Notes: generated by a model not told the origin, from the sequence alone. A DNA stretch of 64,000 nt from DTFZ01 sp964510055 (GCA_964510055.1 CAZDZY010000002.1:1-64000); one strand, 5' to 3'; shown: positions 8,745 to 18,173, numbered from the stretch's first letter. Made by a program: numbers and translations.

Positions 8745-9575
8745 TTACCATACATACGCCGCAGCGCATATCGTCGCCGACGTTTCAGCGTAATCTGCCC
8801 CCGCGGCGTCGCCGTAAATATCTGCACGTTTAAAGCCCGCGGAGATAAGGTCGGAGCGCAGTTCCTCTTCAGTGAAGGCGTGGTTCCATATGTTAAAGCG
8901 CTTTATCCTGTCTTCTTCTATTACCACATGCCTGTCGCAGTACACGCGGCAATCGTCGTACCTTATAAACGAGTACAGGCAGGCGTAAGGCTTTTCGCTC
9001 CAGAAGCCTCCGCTGCAGAAGCTCCAGTTACAGCTCTCTTCCCTGCCCTCGTACTGCGCTGATGTGAGCGCGTCGAATATAAAGATCCCGCCCGGAGCGA
9101 GCGCTTCGCGTATCTTTATGAGCAGCTTTTTCCTGTTTTCCCCGCCGAGTACCCCGAAGTCGCAGTATATGAGCGTTATAACGTCGTACGGCCCCCCGAA
9201 GCCCGTTTCGAGGTAATCCCCGCAAACGTATTCTATACCGAGCCCCTTTTCCTCTGCGCTCTTTTTTGCGTACGCAATGGAGTGCGGCGACAGGTCGAGC
9301 CCCCTTACCTTAAAGCCTCTCTCCGCGAACATTTCCGCGTATATTCCTGGGCCGCACCCTAAGTCGAGCAGCCGCCCGCGGTCGTCCGCCAGCGAGGCTA
9401 TCCAGTCGGCCGACTTCTTTACAAAGCCCGGCTTTCGAGTGGCGAGGTCGTCTTCAGGGTCGAGATGGGTCGCCAACATGCCCTTAGATATGTGTTCGTC
9501 GTCCCAAAACTTTGAGTCTCCCCATTCGTATACGCCGGGGCGGGCGCTGAGGGTTTTGAGAAGATCTTTATACAT
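8745..9575 (-). CDS. Class I SAM-dependent methyltransferase
   Basis: A 276-residue cytoplasmic protein with the Rossmann motif I LLDLGCGPGIYAEMF, motif II KVRGLDLSPHSIAYA, and a later DVITLIYCDFGVL followed by LAPGGIFIFDAL. These define a SAM-binding class I methyltransferase. The acceptor is not evident. The extended N-terminus (KDLLKTLSARPGVYEWGD) resembles the small-molecule-modifying type. GGAGGCCTT precedes the ATG at 9575. The gene is monocistronic and runs divergently from the gene at 9722. Confidence 0.88.
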   Translation of the reverse strand: MYKDLLKTLSARPGVYEWGDSKFWDDEHISKGMLATHLDPEDDLATRKPGFVKKSADWIASLADDRGRLLDLGCGPGIYAEMFAERGFKVRGLDLSPHSIAYAKKSAEEKGLGIEYVCGDYLETGFGGPYDVITLIYCDFGVLGGENRKKLLIKIREALAPGGIFIFDALTSAQYEGREESCNWSFCSGGFWSEKPYACLYSFIRYDDCRVYCDRHVVIEEDRIKRFNIWNHAFTEEELRSDLISAGFKRADIYGDAAGADYAETSATICAAAYVW

Positions 9576-9721
9576 AAGGCCTCCATTATTTCTTATTTTA
9601 TATACTAACACCACCCGCCTTCTTTTTCTACCATGGCCGCCTCTTTTTGGTGATTCCCGTCTTGACCTCCCATTATTAAACAGTTATTATAAACGTAAAT
9701 ACTATAACAGGAGCCAAAGCT

Positions 9722-10324
9722 ATGGAAGATCAAATCGATAACCCAAAAAGCCTAAGCAACAGCGAAAGCACCGTTCCGAAAAAAAGCAGTATTAAAATGA
9801 TAATATGGAATGTTGCATGCATCATATTGTTTACAATCGGTGTAGTATTCCTAATAATCTTCTTTGACCGTTACCATCATATCCTTATACTCAATTACGC
9901 CTGGGCAATCATCTTAAGCGCTATTATCGCTATGGTTATTATCATCCTGTGCTTCTTTACATCCCGGACTAAAATCGGCGCAGCTAGATTTGTGGCTTTG
10001 ATAATAGCTGCGATCTTATTTGCGGCCAACTGGTTTATTTACTTCAGATACATTCCCAAATACGGGCCGGCGGACGGATGCGCCATAGTGAAAGCCGACC
10101 CGAAGTACGCTTCCGCAACCGTTGAACCTCAATACTATAGGCAGTATAACGACAATGGACAATTAATTATAAGTACTAACGTAACATATGAACTTAAAGA
10201 CAATCCGTTTTATGAATGGGGTTATATTTTAGACGTCATAGAAGACGGCAAAGTGACGGAATGGATAGCGTTTGATCCCGCTACGGGTAAGTATTACGTG
10301 TTCCATGAACTTAAAGATCAATAA
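9722..10324 (+). CDS. Membrane protein with extracytoplasmic tail, unknown
   Basis: A 200-residue protein with a polar N-terminus, three hydrophobic helices (about residues 24-48, 57-80 and 86-108), then a soluble tail with Tyr-rich and Asp-rich sequence (YASATVEPQYYRQYNDNGQL). It is not recognised. The ribosome site and first codons (AGGAGCCAAAGCTATGGA) are almost identical to those of the next gene, 25 bases downstream, which suggests a local duplication of the translation-start segment. It is the first gene of a probable four-gene plus-strand run. Confidence 0.6.
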   Translation: MEDQIDNPKSLSNSESTVPKKSSIKMIIWNVACIILFTIGVVFLIIFFDRYHHILILNYAWAIILSAIIAMVIIILCFFTSRTKIGAARFVALIIAAILFAANWFIYFRYIPKYGPADGCAIVKADPKYASATVEPQYYRQYNDNGQLIISTNVTYELKDNPFYEWGYILDVIEDGKVTEWIAFDPATGKYYVFHELKDQ

Positions 10325-10349
10325 TAATATATTCAAAGGAGCCAAAGCT

Positions 10350-10562
10350 ATGGACGATCAAAACAATACTCCAATCAGACCTAAGTGGTTCTACAGGCTT
10401 TTCCTCTTCTCTTCTCTGCTTTTCTTTATAGTCGCCGGACTCGTATATAAGCGGGTCATCGATATCTTTGATAAAGATACGGCGTGGGTATTCGCAGCAG
10501 GAGGCGTTTGTGATCTAATAGCCGCGTTCATATTCAAATCGCGATATAACGATAGTAATTAA
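10350..10562 (+). CDS. Small two-helix membrane protein, unknown
   Basis: A 70-residue protein (MDDQNNTPIRPKWFYRLFLF) with two hydrophobic segments, about residues 15-34 and 46-62. Its ATG carries the same AAAGGAGCCAAAGCT leader as the gene before it. A longer frame begins inside the preceding gene, but the repeated leader marks this ATG as the real start. The function is unknown. Confidence 0.65.
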   Translation: MDDQNNTPIRPKWFYRLFLFSSLLFFIVAGLVYKRVIDIFDKDTAWVFAAGGVCDLIAAFIFKSRYNDSN

Positions 10563-10586
10563 CAGCTTTACGTATAGGAGAAAAAA

Positions 10587-11417
10587 ATGTACGATTTCGG
10601 ATTCATAGGATTCGGCAGCATGGCTAAGATGCTCATACACAGCCTTACAGAGTTTTCAAAGGCGGGCCCCGGCAATATCTGCGCCACGCGCAAAGACAAA
10701 ACAAAACTGCATGAGATAAGCGGTATGTTCCCGGGCGTTAAGACGTATGATACCTGCGGCGAGACGGCGAAAAACGCGCGTGTCGTTTTCTTGTGCGTAA
10801 AGCCCGCGGAAATAAAAGGCGTCTTGTCGGAAATAAAACCTTTTATCAAAAGCGATACGCATATCGTTTCTCTCGCCGGAAGCGTTTCAATGGAGAATCT
10901 GGATTCGACTATTCACGGGAAAATATCGAAGCTGATACCGACGATAACATCAGAGGCCGGCGCCGGCGTATCGCTGTTATGCCATAATGCGAACGTTACG
11001 ATCAGCGACGCGGAGCTTTTGGAAAAGCATATCAGTAAGCTGGGCAAAGTTAAGATAGTAAAAGACAGCGATCTCGGGTTCGCCGCGGAGCTTACAAGCT
11101 GCGCCCCCGGCTTTATAGCCTCGATATTCGGGCACTTCGCAAAAGCCGCTTCGCTGCATACGTCTTCGTTCAGCCTTATGGAAATAAGCGAAATGGTCAC
11201 GGAAACGCTCTTCGCCACGGCGAAACTCCTTGCGGAAACGGGCATGAGTTTTGAGGATGTCGTCTCGCGGGTGGCTACGAAGGGCGGTATAACTCAGGAG
11301 GGGGTCACTGTCTTCAACGAGGCGCTGCCGCGCGTATTCGATGAAATGTTCAGAAAGACCCTGGAAAAAAGGCGCCTTGTCACGGCGAAGATAAACGATG
11401 ATTTCAAAAGCAGATAA
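10587..11417 (+). CDS. Pyrroline-5-carboxylate reductase family protein
   Basis: A 276-residue NAD(P)-dependent oxidoreductase. The N-terminal nucleotide motif is FGFIGFGSMAKMLIHSL, followed by VVFLCVKPAEIKGVL and VSLAGSVSMENL. The C-terminal helical dimer domain has ELTSCAPGFIASIFGH and ATKGGITQEGVTVF, the ProC substrate loop. ProC makes proline from pyrroline-5-carboxylate. Several positions differ from the canonical signature (SCAPGF in place of SGSGPA), and its neighbours are not proline genes, so a related imine-reducing role is possible. It lies 24 bases after the previous gene. Confidence 0.8.
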   Translation: MYDFGFIGFGSMAKMLIHSLTEFSKAGPGNICATRKDKTKLHEISGMFPGVKTYDTCGETAKNARVVFLCVKPAEIKGVLSEIKPFIKSDTHIVSLAGSVSMENLDSTIHGKISKLIPTITSEAGAGVSLLCHNANVTISDAELLEKHISKLGKVKIVKDSDLGFAAELTSCAPGFIASIFGHFAKAASLHTSSFSLMEISEMVTETLFATAKLLAETGMSFEDVVSRVATKGGITQEGVTVFNEALPRVFDEMFRKTLEKRRLVTAKINDDFKSR

Positions 11418-11427
11418 AGGGGCTAAG

Positions 11428-11952
11428 ATGAAAGAACGAAAAGGCTCTCCAATAGCGGCCGCGCAGGCGGCGCGCTGCCAGTTCGACTCATGCTATAAGA
11501 TGCTCACCAAACTTGTGGAAGTATGCCCCGGCGATGTATGGTATGAATTCTTCAGCGGCGTCCCGTACTGGTATCAGGTATATCACGTAGTCTATTTTAT
11601 AGACTACTGGTTCCGGGACGATTACGCAAAAGGCGATTTCATGTGCGTGCAGTACGATAAACGCATCCCGCCGGAATTTGAGCATGACGTTGACAACAGC
11701 TTCGCCGTCTCAAAGGAAGATATCAAAAAATACCTTGAAAAGATACATATAAAGACCTCCCGCGTATTTGATTCGCTCACAAACGCTAAGCTCGGAGACT
11801 CCATTCTTATAGAAGACAACTATACATACCTCGACGTTATCATGGCGCAGACGCGCCATATCATGTACAACATAGGCTACCTTAACGGCATACTGAGGAG
11901 CAAAGGGCTCGAGGAATCGGACTGGTGGGCATACAACGAAAAGGAAGAGTGA
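11428..11952 (+). CDS. DinB-like metalloenzyme-fold protein
   Basis: A 174-residue protein that appears to be a four-helix DinB/YfiT-type fold. The likely metal histidines are in YHVVYFIDYWF and AQTRHIMYNIGYLNG; aromatic residues flank them as in the family. Bacterial DinB-like proteins are thiol transferases or have unknown roles; no DNA-polymerase IV similarity is implied by the name. AAAGGGGCTAAG before the ATG at 11428 fixes the start. It lies 10 bases after the ProC-like gene and is probably co-transcribed. Confidence 0.65.
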   Translation: MKERKGSPIAAAQAARCQFDSCYKMLTKLVEVCPGDVWYEFFSGVPYWYQVYHVVYFIDYWFRDDYAKGDFMCVQYDKRIPPEFEHDVDNSFAVSKEDIKKYLEKIHIKTSRVFDSLTNAKLGDSILIEDNYTYLDVIMAQTRHIMYNIGYLNGILRSKGLEESDWWAYNEKEE

Positions 11953-12224
11953 ACTCTCCGGATAACAGTCATATCAGTAAATACAGACAGCAATCCTAGC
12001 ATCTGCCTATAACTGCTTTTTGTTGACACGATTACTTTCCCATGGTAAATTAAACATAAACTTTGTCGAATGATATAGTAAAATATCATATCCGGATATA
12101 GTTAGTAATTTTGCTGTATCTCTCTTTTTATGTACATCTATGTTTCAGCTCAGTTCAATCATTATTGCAGGGCGCTTATGTTTGCGCTGCAGGGACCAAT
12201 ATTAGTTTAAGCGGAGGTAAGAAA
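11953..12224. other. Intergenic leader of the first cysteine-rich protein gene
   Basis: No gene is seen. The segment holds a Spo0A box (12062-12071) and an AT-rich stretch with TAGTAAAATATCATATCCGG that recurs, slightly altered, before the second cysteine-rich gene. A GCGGAGGTAAGAAA ribosome site ends it. Confidence 0.7.
12062..12071 (+). promoter_or_regulatory. Spo0A box (TTTGTCGAAT)
   Basis: The sequence holds TGTCGAA, an exact match to the known Spo0A binding core, with the favoured flanking T residues. It lies about 155 bases upstream of the first cysteine-rich surface gene. An equal site precedes the second. Confidence 0.7.
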
Positions 12225-14948
12225 ATGAAAAAGTTCATTGCATTGTTACTATCGTTTATCATGGTATTCTCGTTGATACCATCGATCGCGCTGGCGGAAG
12301 GCGACCCAACGCCGACGCCTGAGCCAACACCGACGGGAACGCCGATACCTGCTCCTTCGGGAACGCTAGTATCTACTACTGACCCTTATACAGAGAACGG
12401 TACGACCTATAAGACAGAAAGATGGAATGATAGCGGAACTTTGTGGGATTATTATTTTGAGAATGATATTATAGTTAGCAGACTTCAGGTTGAGCCTGAT
12501 TACGACGAAACCCGTAATTTACTTGATCATGTTGTACATGTCGATTTTTACATGACAAATTCAGAACATTTAACTGTTGTTTACATTGATGGTAATTACA
12601 GCGAAATACAAATAACATACGCTCCTCCGGATATACGTAACGGAGAGCTTCCCAGGGGATGGGGATCTGAGGCCTATGACCCTACCTGCGGAGGCTCATT
12701 GGAACAAGAATATAATGATCCGGAAAGAACGAATAATGGTTTAGGGCCCAGTGTTACTATTCCCGGTTTTGTCGGTGATTATCGTTATCTTGGTTCCATA
12801 ACAGATGGGTATACCGCTGATATATATAGAAATGATCAAATTATTTGTTTCTATGGCGGGGAGGCACGTTATGTTAAATGGACTGAAGGTGATACAATAG
12901 GCCTTATACTTTGTGGTTTATCTTGGGTTGTCCCCGGTGCCAAAGGGATGGAATTGCTTGCATTGGTGGTAAATGTTGCTAATACTATTTTTACGGGGAG
13001 CCAGCTGTTGGCAAAAGAGGATAATGCGATATTCCTTGATTTAATATACTTCCGTTATGATTATGTAGTTGTTTATCCTGAAGGAACTATTAAAGGATAC
13101 CAAAGACTGGACGGATATTTTTACCAACAAAAATATGGATCCGACTTTTATGAATTGAGGACGCGAGATTTATTTCATATACATCATGATGGCACAATAT
13201 TAAAAATCGGCGGAGTCAATAATGAAGGAGAAGATTGGGGAATCAGTATACCTGACTCTATAAGTTTTCTTCTTAACATATTGGATATCTATGGTTTTCA
13301 TAATGAGACATATACAGATGATAATGACTGCTATTGTAATTATTGTAATACTCCCAGGCATATATATAATAATCCTTGTACAGATACAGTATGCGCACGA
13401 TGCGGTGCACCAAGAACAGCTCCCGACCACGACTGGGTTTGGTTTCCGGCAGAGATATGGGGCGGCTCGCCTTACATTAAAATAGGCGACGGGCATAAGC
13501 AGGTATGCAGTGTATGCGAATCTGTACAGCATGAAGAACTGCATAATAATGATGATGGTATATGGGGCGTTGATCAAGATACTATTTATGAGCTCGGCCT
13601 CTGTGATGATTGCGGCGCGCATATGCAGCGGATGCATGACTACTATTCATATTGGTATGATCCTGATTATACATGTACGAATGGCGGCACGTGGGTAACG
13701 GATTGCCAAAATAATTGCGGTTATGTGGATTCCGTTCTAGTTTTTGACCATTCTTATTCAAACATCTGCGACGAGATCTGCGACAGGTGCCTGCAGAAGA
13801 CCCGAACCGTGCTGCACAGCTATACGAACTGCGCAGATATCAACTGCAACCTCTGCGACGCGGTTAGGACACTGCCGCCGGGTTACCAGGAATTAGACGG
13901 GCACGTATATCTTAACTGCGAAGACCTGACATGCCAAAGCTGTGAACATGAACGGCTGGACCCTGTTCACTTGCTCACGGATGTACCACTCTGGTTAACC
14001 GTTAATAAACCTAATGTATGCCAGGAATTTACCCTGCACTGCGCGAGACCGGGCTGCACATACTCGGATGTTCAGGATACCAGAGGCCATTCCTATGCTG
14101 ATTGCGCGGACGCCGATTGCGACACCATCGGCTGCAACCAGGGCAGGGGCACGGTACCGGGCACCCAATTTGATATTAACGGGCATGTGTATGATGATTG
14201 CGAAGACCCCACGTGCAACAGGGATACGTGCGGTTTTGTAAGGACTACGACCGGCCACTACTATGGCGGCGCACCCTACTTGTTTACCATAAAGACGGAA
14301 GCTGTATGCCAGGAGCGAAGAATGGATTGCACGATACCAGGCTGCAGCCACTATGAACCTTTGGAGACCTTAGGCCATACATATACCAACCCGTGCACAG
14401 ATACGGAATGCGCATTATGCCATACACCAAGGATAGCTCCCGGCCATGCCTATAACCCCTGGCAATCCATTGGGCCTTCCGAGCACAGGCGTGCATGCAC
14501 CATATGCTTTGTCACGCAGGATGGTAACCACAGCTATGACAACTGCGCGGACGGATACTGTAACGACTGTACTTTTGACAGGGGCGCGTTGTCGGGTTAT
14601 CAGTACGGCGGGCATGTATTCAGCAGTTATTGCAGCGGCGCCACATGCTTAAGATCAGGGTGCGGCGCGAAAAGGACGGCGCCCGGCCATAACTACCAGA
14701 CTGTTTATGTCAAGATACACACGGCCGAAAGATGCCGGAAGGTGGTCAGGACCTGCACCATCTGCGGCTATTCATATTACTATTATGATACCAGCCATTC
14801 CCGCTACGGTTCCTGGACAAGGACGTCTACCAAACATTCGCGGACATGCGCTGACTGCACCTATGTGCAAAGCGGATCCCACAGCTTTACCTATATCGGT
14901 TCCGGCATTTTGCAATGCACTATATGCGGGTATCAAAAATCGGCCTAG
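12225..14948 (+). CDS. Secreted cysteine-rich repeat protein A
   Basis: A 907-residue exported protein. It has a signal peptide (MKKFIALLLSFIMVFSLIPS, cleaved after ALA), a Thr/Pro linker (PTPTPEPTPTGTP), a Cys-poor region to about residue 360, and then Cys/His-rich repeats to the end. The repeat pattern is H-x-Y-x-x-C-x-D-x-x-C-x-x-C-G-x-x-R-x-x-P-G-H, interspersed with C-x10-C-x4-C modules. There is no LPxTG, SLH or transmembrane anchor. The pattern suggests metal-binding or disulfide knuckles at the cell surface; this is inference. GGAGGTAAGAAA marks the ATG; an upstream in-frame ATG lacks a ribosome site. The signal-peptide DNA is nearly identical to that of the paralog at 15255. Confidence 0.75.
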   Translation: MKKFIALLLSFIMVFSLIPSIALAEGDPTPTPEPTPTGTPIPAPSGTLVSTTDPYTENGTTYKTERWNDSGTLWDYYFENDIIVSRLQVEPDYDETRNLLDHVVHVDFYMTNSEHLTVVYIDGNYSEIQITYAPPDIRNGELPRGWGSEAYDPTCGGSLEQEYNDPERTNNGLGPSVTIPGFVGDYRYLGSITDGYTADIYRNDQIICFYGGEARYVKWTEGDTIGLILCGLSWVVPGAKGMELLALVVNVANTIFTGSQLLAKEDNAIFLDLIYFRYDYVVVYPEGTIKGYQRLDGYFYQQKYGSDFYELRTRDLFHIHHDGTILKIGGVNNEGEDWGISIPDSISFLLNILDIYGFHNETYTDDNDCYCNYCNTPRHIYNNPCTDTVCARCGAPRTAPDHDWVWFPAEIWGGSPYIKIGDGHKQVCSVCESVQHEELHNNDDGIWGVDQDTIYELGLCDDCGAHMQRMHDYYSYWYDPDYTCTNGGTWVTDCQNNCGYVDSVLVFDHSYSNICDEICDRCLQKTRTVLHSYTNCADINCNLCDAVRTLPPGYQELDGHVYLNCEDLTCQSCEHERLDPVHLLTDVPLWLTVNKPNVCQEFTLHCARPGCTYSDVQDTRGHSYADCADADCDTIGCNQGRGTVPGTQFDINGHVYDDCEDPTCNRDTCGFVRTTTGHYYGGAPYLFTIKTEAVCQERRMDCTIPGCSHYEPLETLGHTYTNPCTDTECALCHTPRIAPGHAYNPWQSIGPSEHRRACTICFVTQDGNHSYDNCADGYCNDCTFDRGALSGYQYGGHVFSSYCSGATCLRSGCGAKRTAPGHNYQTVYVKIHTAERCRKVVRTCTICGYSYYYYDTSHSRYGSWTRTSTKHSRTCADCTYVQSGSHSFTYIGSGILQCTICGYQKSA

Positions 14949-14975
14949 CAGCAGCTTAAAGGGATGACTTAGGCA

Positions 14976-15031
14976 AAGGCCGCCCGGCAGGGCGGCCTTC
15001 ATGGAGAGCCGCACGTAAGTGCGGCTCTTTT
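14976..15031 (+). terminator. Double terminator after cysteine-rich gene A
   Basis: Hairpin one is AAGGCCGCCC, loop GGCA, GGGCGGCCTT. Hairpin two is AGAGCCGCAC, GTAA, GTGCGGCTCT followed by TTT. The second stem is nearly the same as the terminator after gene B (18174-18201). Confidence 0.85.
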
Positions 15032-15105
15032 ACTGTCAATAAGGCCAAAAATCACCCTTTTCGGGTGAGGCTTTTATTAGTGTTATGTACTATTATAATT
15101 CAAAG

Positions 15106-15115
15106 TTTGTCGAAT
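15106..15115 (+). promoter_or_regulatory. Spo0A box (TTTGTCGAAT)
   Basis: This is the same ten bases as at 12062-12071, about 140 bases before the second cysteine-rich gene. The downstream AT-rich stretch ending in ATATCCGG is also shared. Confidence 0.7.
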
Positions 15116-15254
15116 AATTGATTATTTACTTATGTAGTAAATTTCATTATATATCCGGGTTTATTAAGTTGTATTTTTAGCCTCATTGAATAATACCGGC
15201 AATTATCCCGTCATATCGGGATTTGCATATTAATTTTATATGGAGGATAAACAC

Positions 15255-18125
15255 ATGAAGAAGTTTGTAGCATTGGTGTTATCGTTTATCATGGTATTCT
15301 CGCTGATACCATCGATCGTGCTGGCGGAAGACGATCTTTGCCCGGGTGAGAATTGTGCGTTTTACACTGAGTTTACTGATCCTAGTTGGAGTGTTCCGAT
15401 TCATGGCGATTTCGATGTAACGGGTCAAAAAATGCATAAAGTTGCCGGAGTGAATGGGGACTCAGTTAAAATGTTTGAATATGATAGCACTGGGAACCGT
15501 ACTGAACATATTATAGAGAGCATTGATGTAGATGATGGGCCAGTTGAAAATAGCTCTATTATAAAAATTTATTATGCGCCGAATAAAGTAGAATTTTACG
15601 CTAAATATGATCTAAGAATGATATACATAGGAAGTGGCGATGCTGATCAACCCACTCAAATCTTACAGTATGAAGGTGCATGTGAAACTTGGATAAACGA
15701 TAAAGTAGGAGATAAAGCAGATTTATGGATATATATAGATAATGTCTATAATACTTTAAATAGTAACAGTGGTAATTACGGAAATGAATTTGAGGCCTTT
15801 CCTCCGATCACCATGTCACATATTGGGTCAAGCACTCCCGCGGTGGCGTGTACAAAAGCACGGTTGGATGGAAATGGAAGGCCGCGCATAACGTATATTG
15901 GCAGTGGTACAACAGTGAATTGGCAAATTAGCGGTTCAGATATTGCGCAATTTTTTATCAATTGTTTTTCAGAAACGCCGTTGGGAGCCATAACTCAGCA
16001 AATCGTTTGGATGGCTGTGGGCTATGCTATCGCTGAGCGTGATGAGGAACCAATATACAGAGTTTACTATGTTGATTACTATCTTTTCATTCAAAAACTA
16101 AAATCTCTGCCCCCCTTGGAATTCGATAACGATTTTTCTGGCATAGGAATCGATTACTTCTCTCTAGGTCCCGTTGGATATTCTGGATGGGGTGGGCATG
16201 TTGAGTGTGGGGATTTTTTAAGAGGTGCACCCGGCGATAATTCGGTACGCGGTTGGACGTGCATTGATCTACCTGATTTGGATGACGGCATTAATCATAA
16301 TACGGATCAAGGAACGAAGGATGCGTACTTGAAGCAGCAAGTCGAACAAAGGCATCCGCACACATTTCCGGGCGAATACAATGCGCTTTGTTCGATGATA
16401 TGCCCCGACTGCGGCTTCGGACGCAGAGACTGGCCTAATAATGGCCATCCTACATGCTGGATGCATGCTAAAGATCAATACGAGCAATGGAAACATGTAA
16501 AGATCGACGTAGAGTGTGACATTCCAATACTAGATTGGAATGATTCATATTCTTTTAGTACCACTAGACTGGATTGCAATTGCACAGATACTGGCAGATT
16601 TGCGGCTGATCCCAACCATATTTATACGAGTTGCGCGGACAGCATATGCGACTGCGGCTTTGAGAGAGTCCTGCCGGGCATCCCCAATTCAGACGGGCAT
16701 GTGTACGATGGCTGCGAGGATATAGACTGCAACAGTATAGGGTGTACCCATGTAAGGGGCGGGTTCAACCACATCATGAGCGTACCTTACTGGTATAACG
16801 CAGAATCGCCTACGGATAATTTGTGCCAGGAATTTGAAAACTACTGCACGAGAGAGGGCTGCGATTTCACTCTGGTTTCGATGACCAGAGGCCATATCTT
16901 TACGGATTGCGAAAACCCCGTATGCAGCAGAGCAGGGTGTGGTTACGTAGGGACTCCGCTCGTACACTCCATGAGCGTACCCTACTGGTATAACGTAGAA
17001 TCACCTACGGATAACGTATGCCAGAAATATGAGAATTACTGCACGAGAGAGAACTGCGAGTACACCCTGGTTTCAATGACCAGAGGCCATTCCTATGCTG
17101 ATTGCAAGGCCGATGCCTGCGACCGCAGCGGATGTACCTATAACAGGGGCACAGTACCGGGCGATCAATCTGATGCTTACGGGCATGTGTATGATGACTG
17201 CGACGACACCATATGCAACAGGTGCGATTTTGAAAGGGATCCGGCCGCCCACAGCATGAGCGTACCTTACTGGTATAACGTAGAGTCGCCTACGGCTGAT
17301 GTATGCCAGAAATATGAAAACTACTGCATGAGAGAGGGCTGCGATTACACTCTGGTTTCAATGACCAGGGGCCATTCCTATGCGGATTGCCAGATCGGCG
17401 CCTGCGACCGCAGCGGATGCACCTATAACAGGGGTACGGCAGCGGGTACCGTGCAGGATGGCGGGCATGTGTATAGTGATACCTGCACGGCTACCACATG
17501 CAACAGAGATACGTGCGGTTTTGAAAGGACTGCGCCCGGCCACAGCATGAGCGTACCTTACTGGTATAACGTGGCGTCGCCTACGTCCAGCCTATGCCAG
17601 AAATATGAAAACTACTGTACGAAAGAGGGCTGCAGCTATACCCTGGTTTCAAATACCAGAGGGCATTCCTATGCGGATTGCGCGGACCGCAGCTGCGGCC
17701 GCACCGGGTGCGGCTATACCAGGGGCGCGGTGTCGGGCTACCTGCAGAGCGGGCACGTGTACAGTAATTATTGCACGGCTACCAATTGCAAAAGGTGCGG
17801 TTATGACAGGACCGCCCCCGGCCACTCCTATAACGTGCCTTACTGGTATAACGTAAAATCGGCCAGCGTTTGCCGGGAATACAGAAATTACTGCACGAGA
17901 ACAGCCTGCAGCAACTATATAGTTGTACAGAGAGATACCACCCATTCGTACACCTATAAATGGGTCAATGTGGGAAAGGCCAGCACATGCCGAAAGTATG
18001 TCGGGACATGTTCCTCCTGCGGTTATTCCTATGTGTCCTCTTATGACTACACCCATAATCTGGTCTACATTACCAGCGGCATATACCGGTGCACCTCATG
18101 CACCTATACGGGGCCTTACGTTTAA
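15255..18125 (+). CDS. Secreted cysteine-rich repeat protein B
   Basis: A 956-residue paralog of the gene before it. The signal peptide is almost identical (KFVALVLSFIMVFSLIPSIV). The N-terminal 360 residues are mostly different, and then the Cys-rich repeats begin. Five copies of a 40-residue block with the core VPYWYNVESPT, VCQKYENYCTREGC and TLVSMTRGH alternate with the H-x-Y-x-x-C-x-x-x-x-C module shared with A. It has no wall anchor or transmembrane helix. GGAGGATAAACAC places the start at the second ATG. The last block has decayed, which is usual at the end of tandem arrays. The function is unknown; secreted metal or thiol chemistry, or spore/biofilm matrix, would fit. Confidence 0.75.
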   Translation: MKKFVALVLSFIMVFSLIPSIVLAEDDLCPGENCAFYTEFTDPSWSVPIHGDFDVTGQKMHKVAGVNGDSVKMFEYDSTGNRTEHIIESIDVDDGPVENSSIIKIYYAPNKVEFYAKYDLRMIYIGSGDADQPTQILQYEGACETWINDKVGDKADLWIYIDNVYNTLNSNSGNYGNEFEAFPPITMSHIGSSTPAVACTKARLDGNGRPRITYIGSGTTVNWQISGSDIAQFFINCFSETPLGAITQQIVWMAVGYAIAERDEEPIYRVYYVDYYLFIQKLKSLPPLEFDNDFSGIGIDYFSLGPVGYSGWGGHVECGDFLRGAPGDNSVRGWTCIDLPDLDDGINHNTDQGTKDAYLKQQVEQRHPHTFPGEYNALCSMICPDCGFGRRDWPNNGHPTCWMHAKDQYEQWKHVKIDVECDIPILDWNDSYSFSTTRLDCNCTDTGRFAADPNHIYTSCADSICDCGFERVLPGIPNSDGHVYDGCEDIDCNSIGCTHVRGGFNHIMSVPYWYNAESPTDNLCQEFENYCTREGCDFTLVSMTRGHIFTDCENPVCSRAGCGYVGTPLVHSMSVPYWYNVESPTDNVCQKYENYCTRENCEYTLVSMTRGHSYADCKADACDRSGCTYNRGTVPGDQSDAYGHVYDDCDDTICNRCDFERDPAAHSMSVPYWYNVESPTADVCQKYENYCMREGCDYTLVSMTRGHSYADCQIGACDRSGCTYNRGTAAGTVQDGGHVYSDTCTATTCNRDTCGFERTAPGHSMSVPYWYNVASPTSSLCQKYENYCTKEGCSYTLVSNTRGHSYADCADRSCGRTGCGYTRGAVSGYLQSGHVYSNYCTATNCKRCGYDRTAPGHSYNVPYWYNVKSASVCREYRNYCTRTACSNYIVVQRDTTHSYTYKWVNVGKASTCRKYVGTCSSCGYSYVSSYDYTHNLVYITSGIYRCTSCTYTGPYV
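16770..17945 (+). repeat. Five tandem coding repeats in protein B
   Basis: Copies of the block encoding VPYWYN...CQKYENYC...TLVSMTRGH begin near 16770, 16966, 17252, 17543 and 17825. Spacing varies between about 200 and 290 bases because a second type of Cys module is inserted between copies. The fifth copy is the most diverged. Confidence 0.8.
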
Positions 18126-18173
18126 TTGTATAGCAGCTCCCGCACTGCCATAGAAGAATACTGAATATTACCT

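Larger units (their letters stand above)
14949..15254. other. Intergenic region: hairpins, Spo0A box, leader
   Basis: No gene is seen. It holds two consecutive GC-rich hairpins, a third weaker one near 15052-15068 (TCACCC/GGGTGA), a Spo0A box, AT-rich promoter sequence like that before gene A, and an ATCCCG/CGGGAT hairpin at 15205-15222 close to the ribosome site of gene B. Confidence 0.6.
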
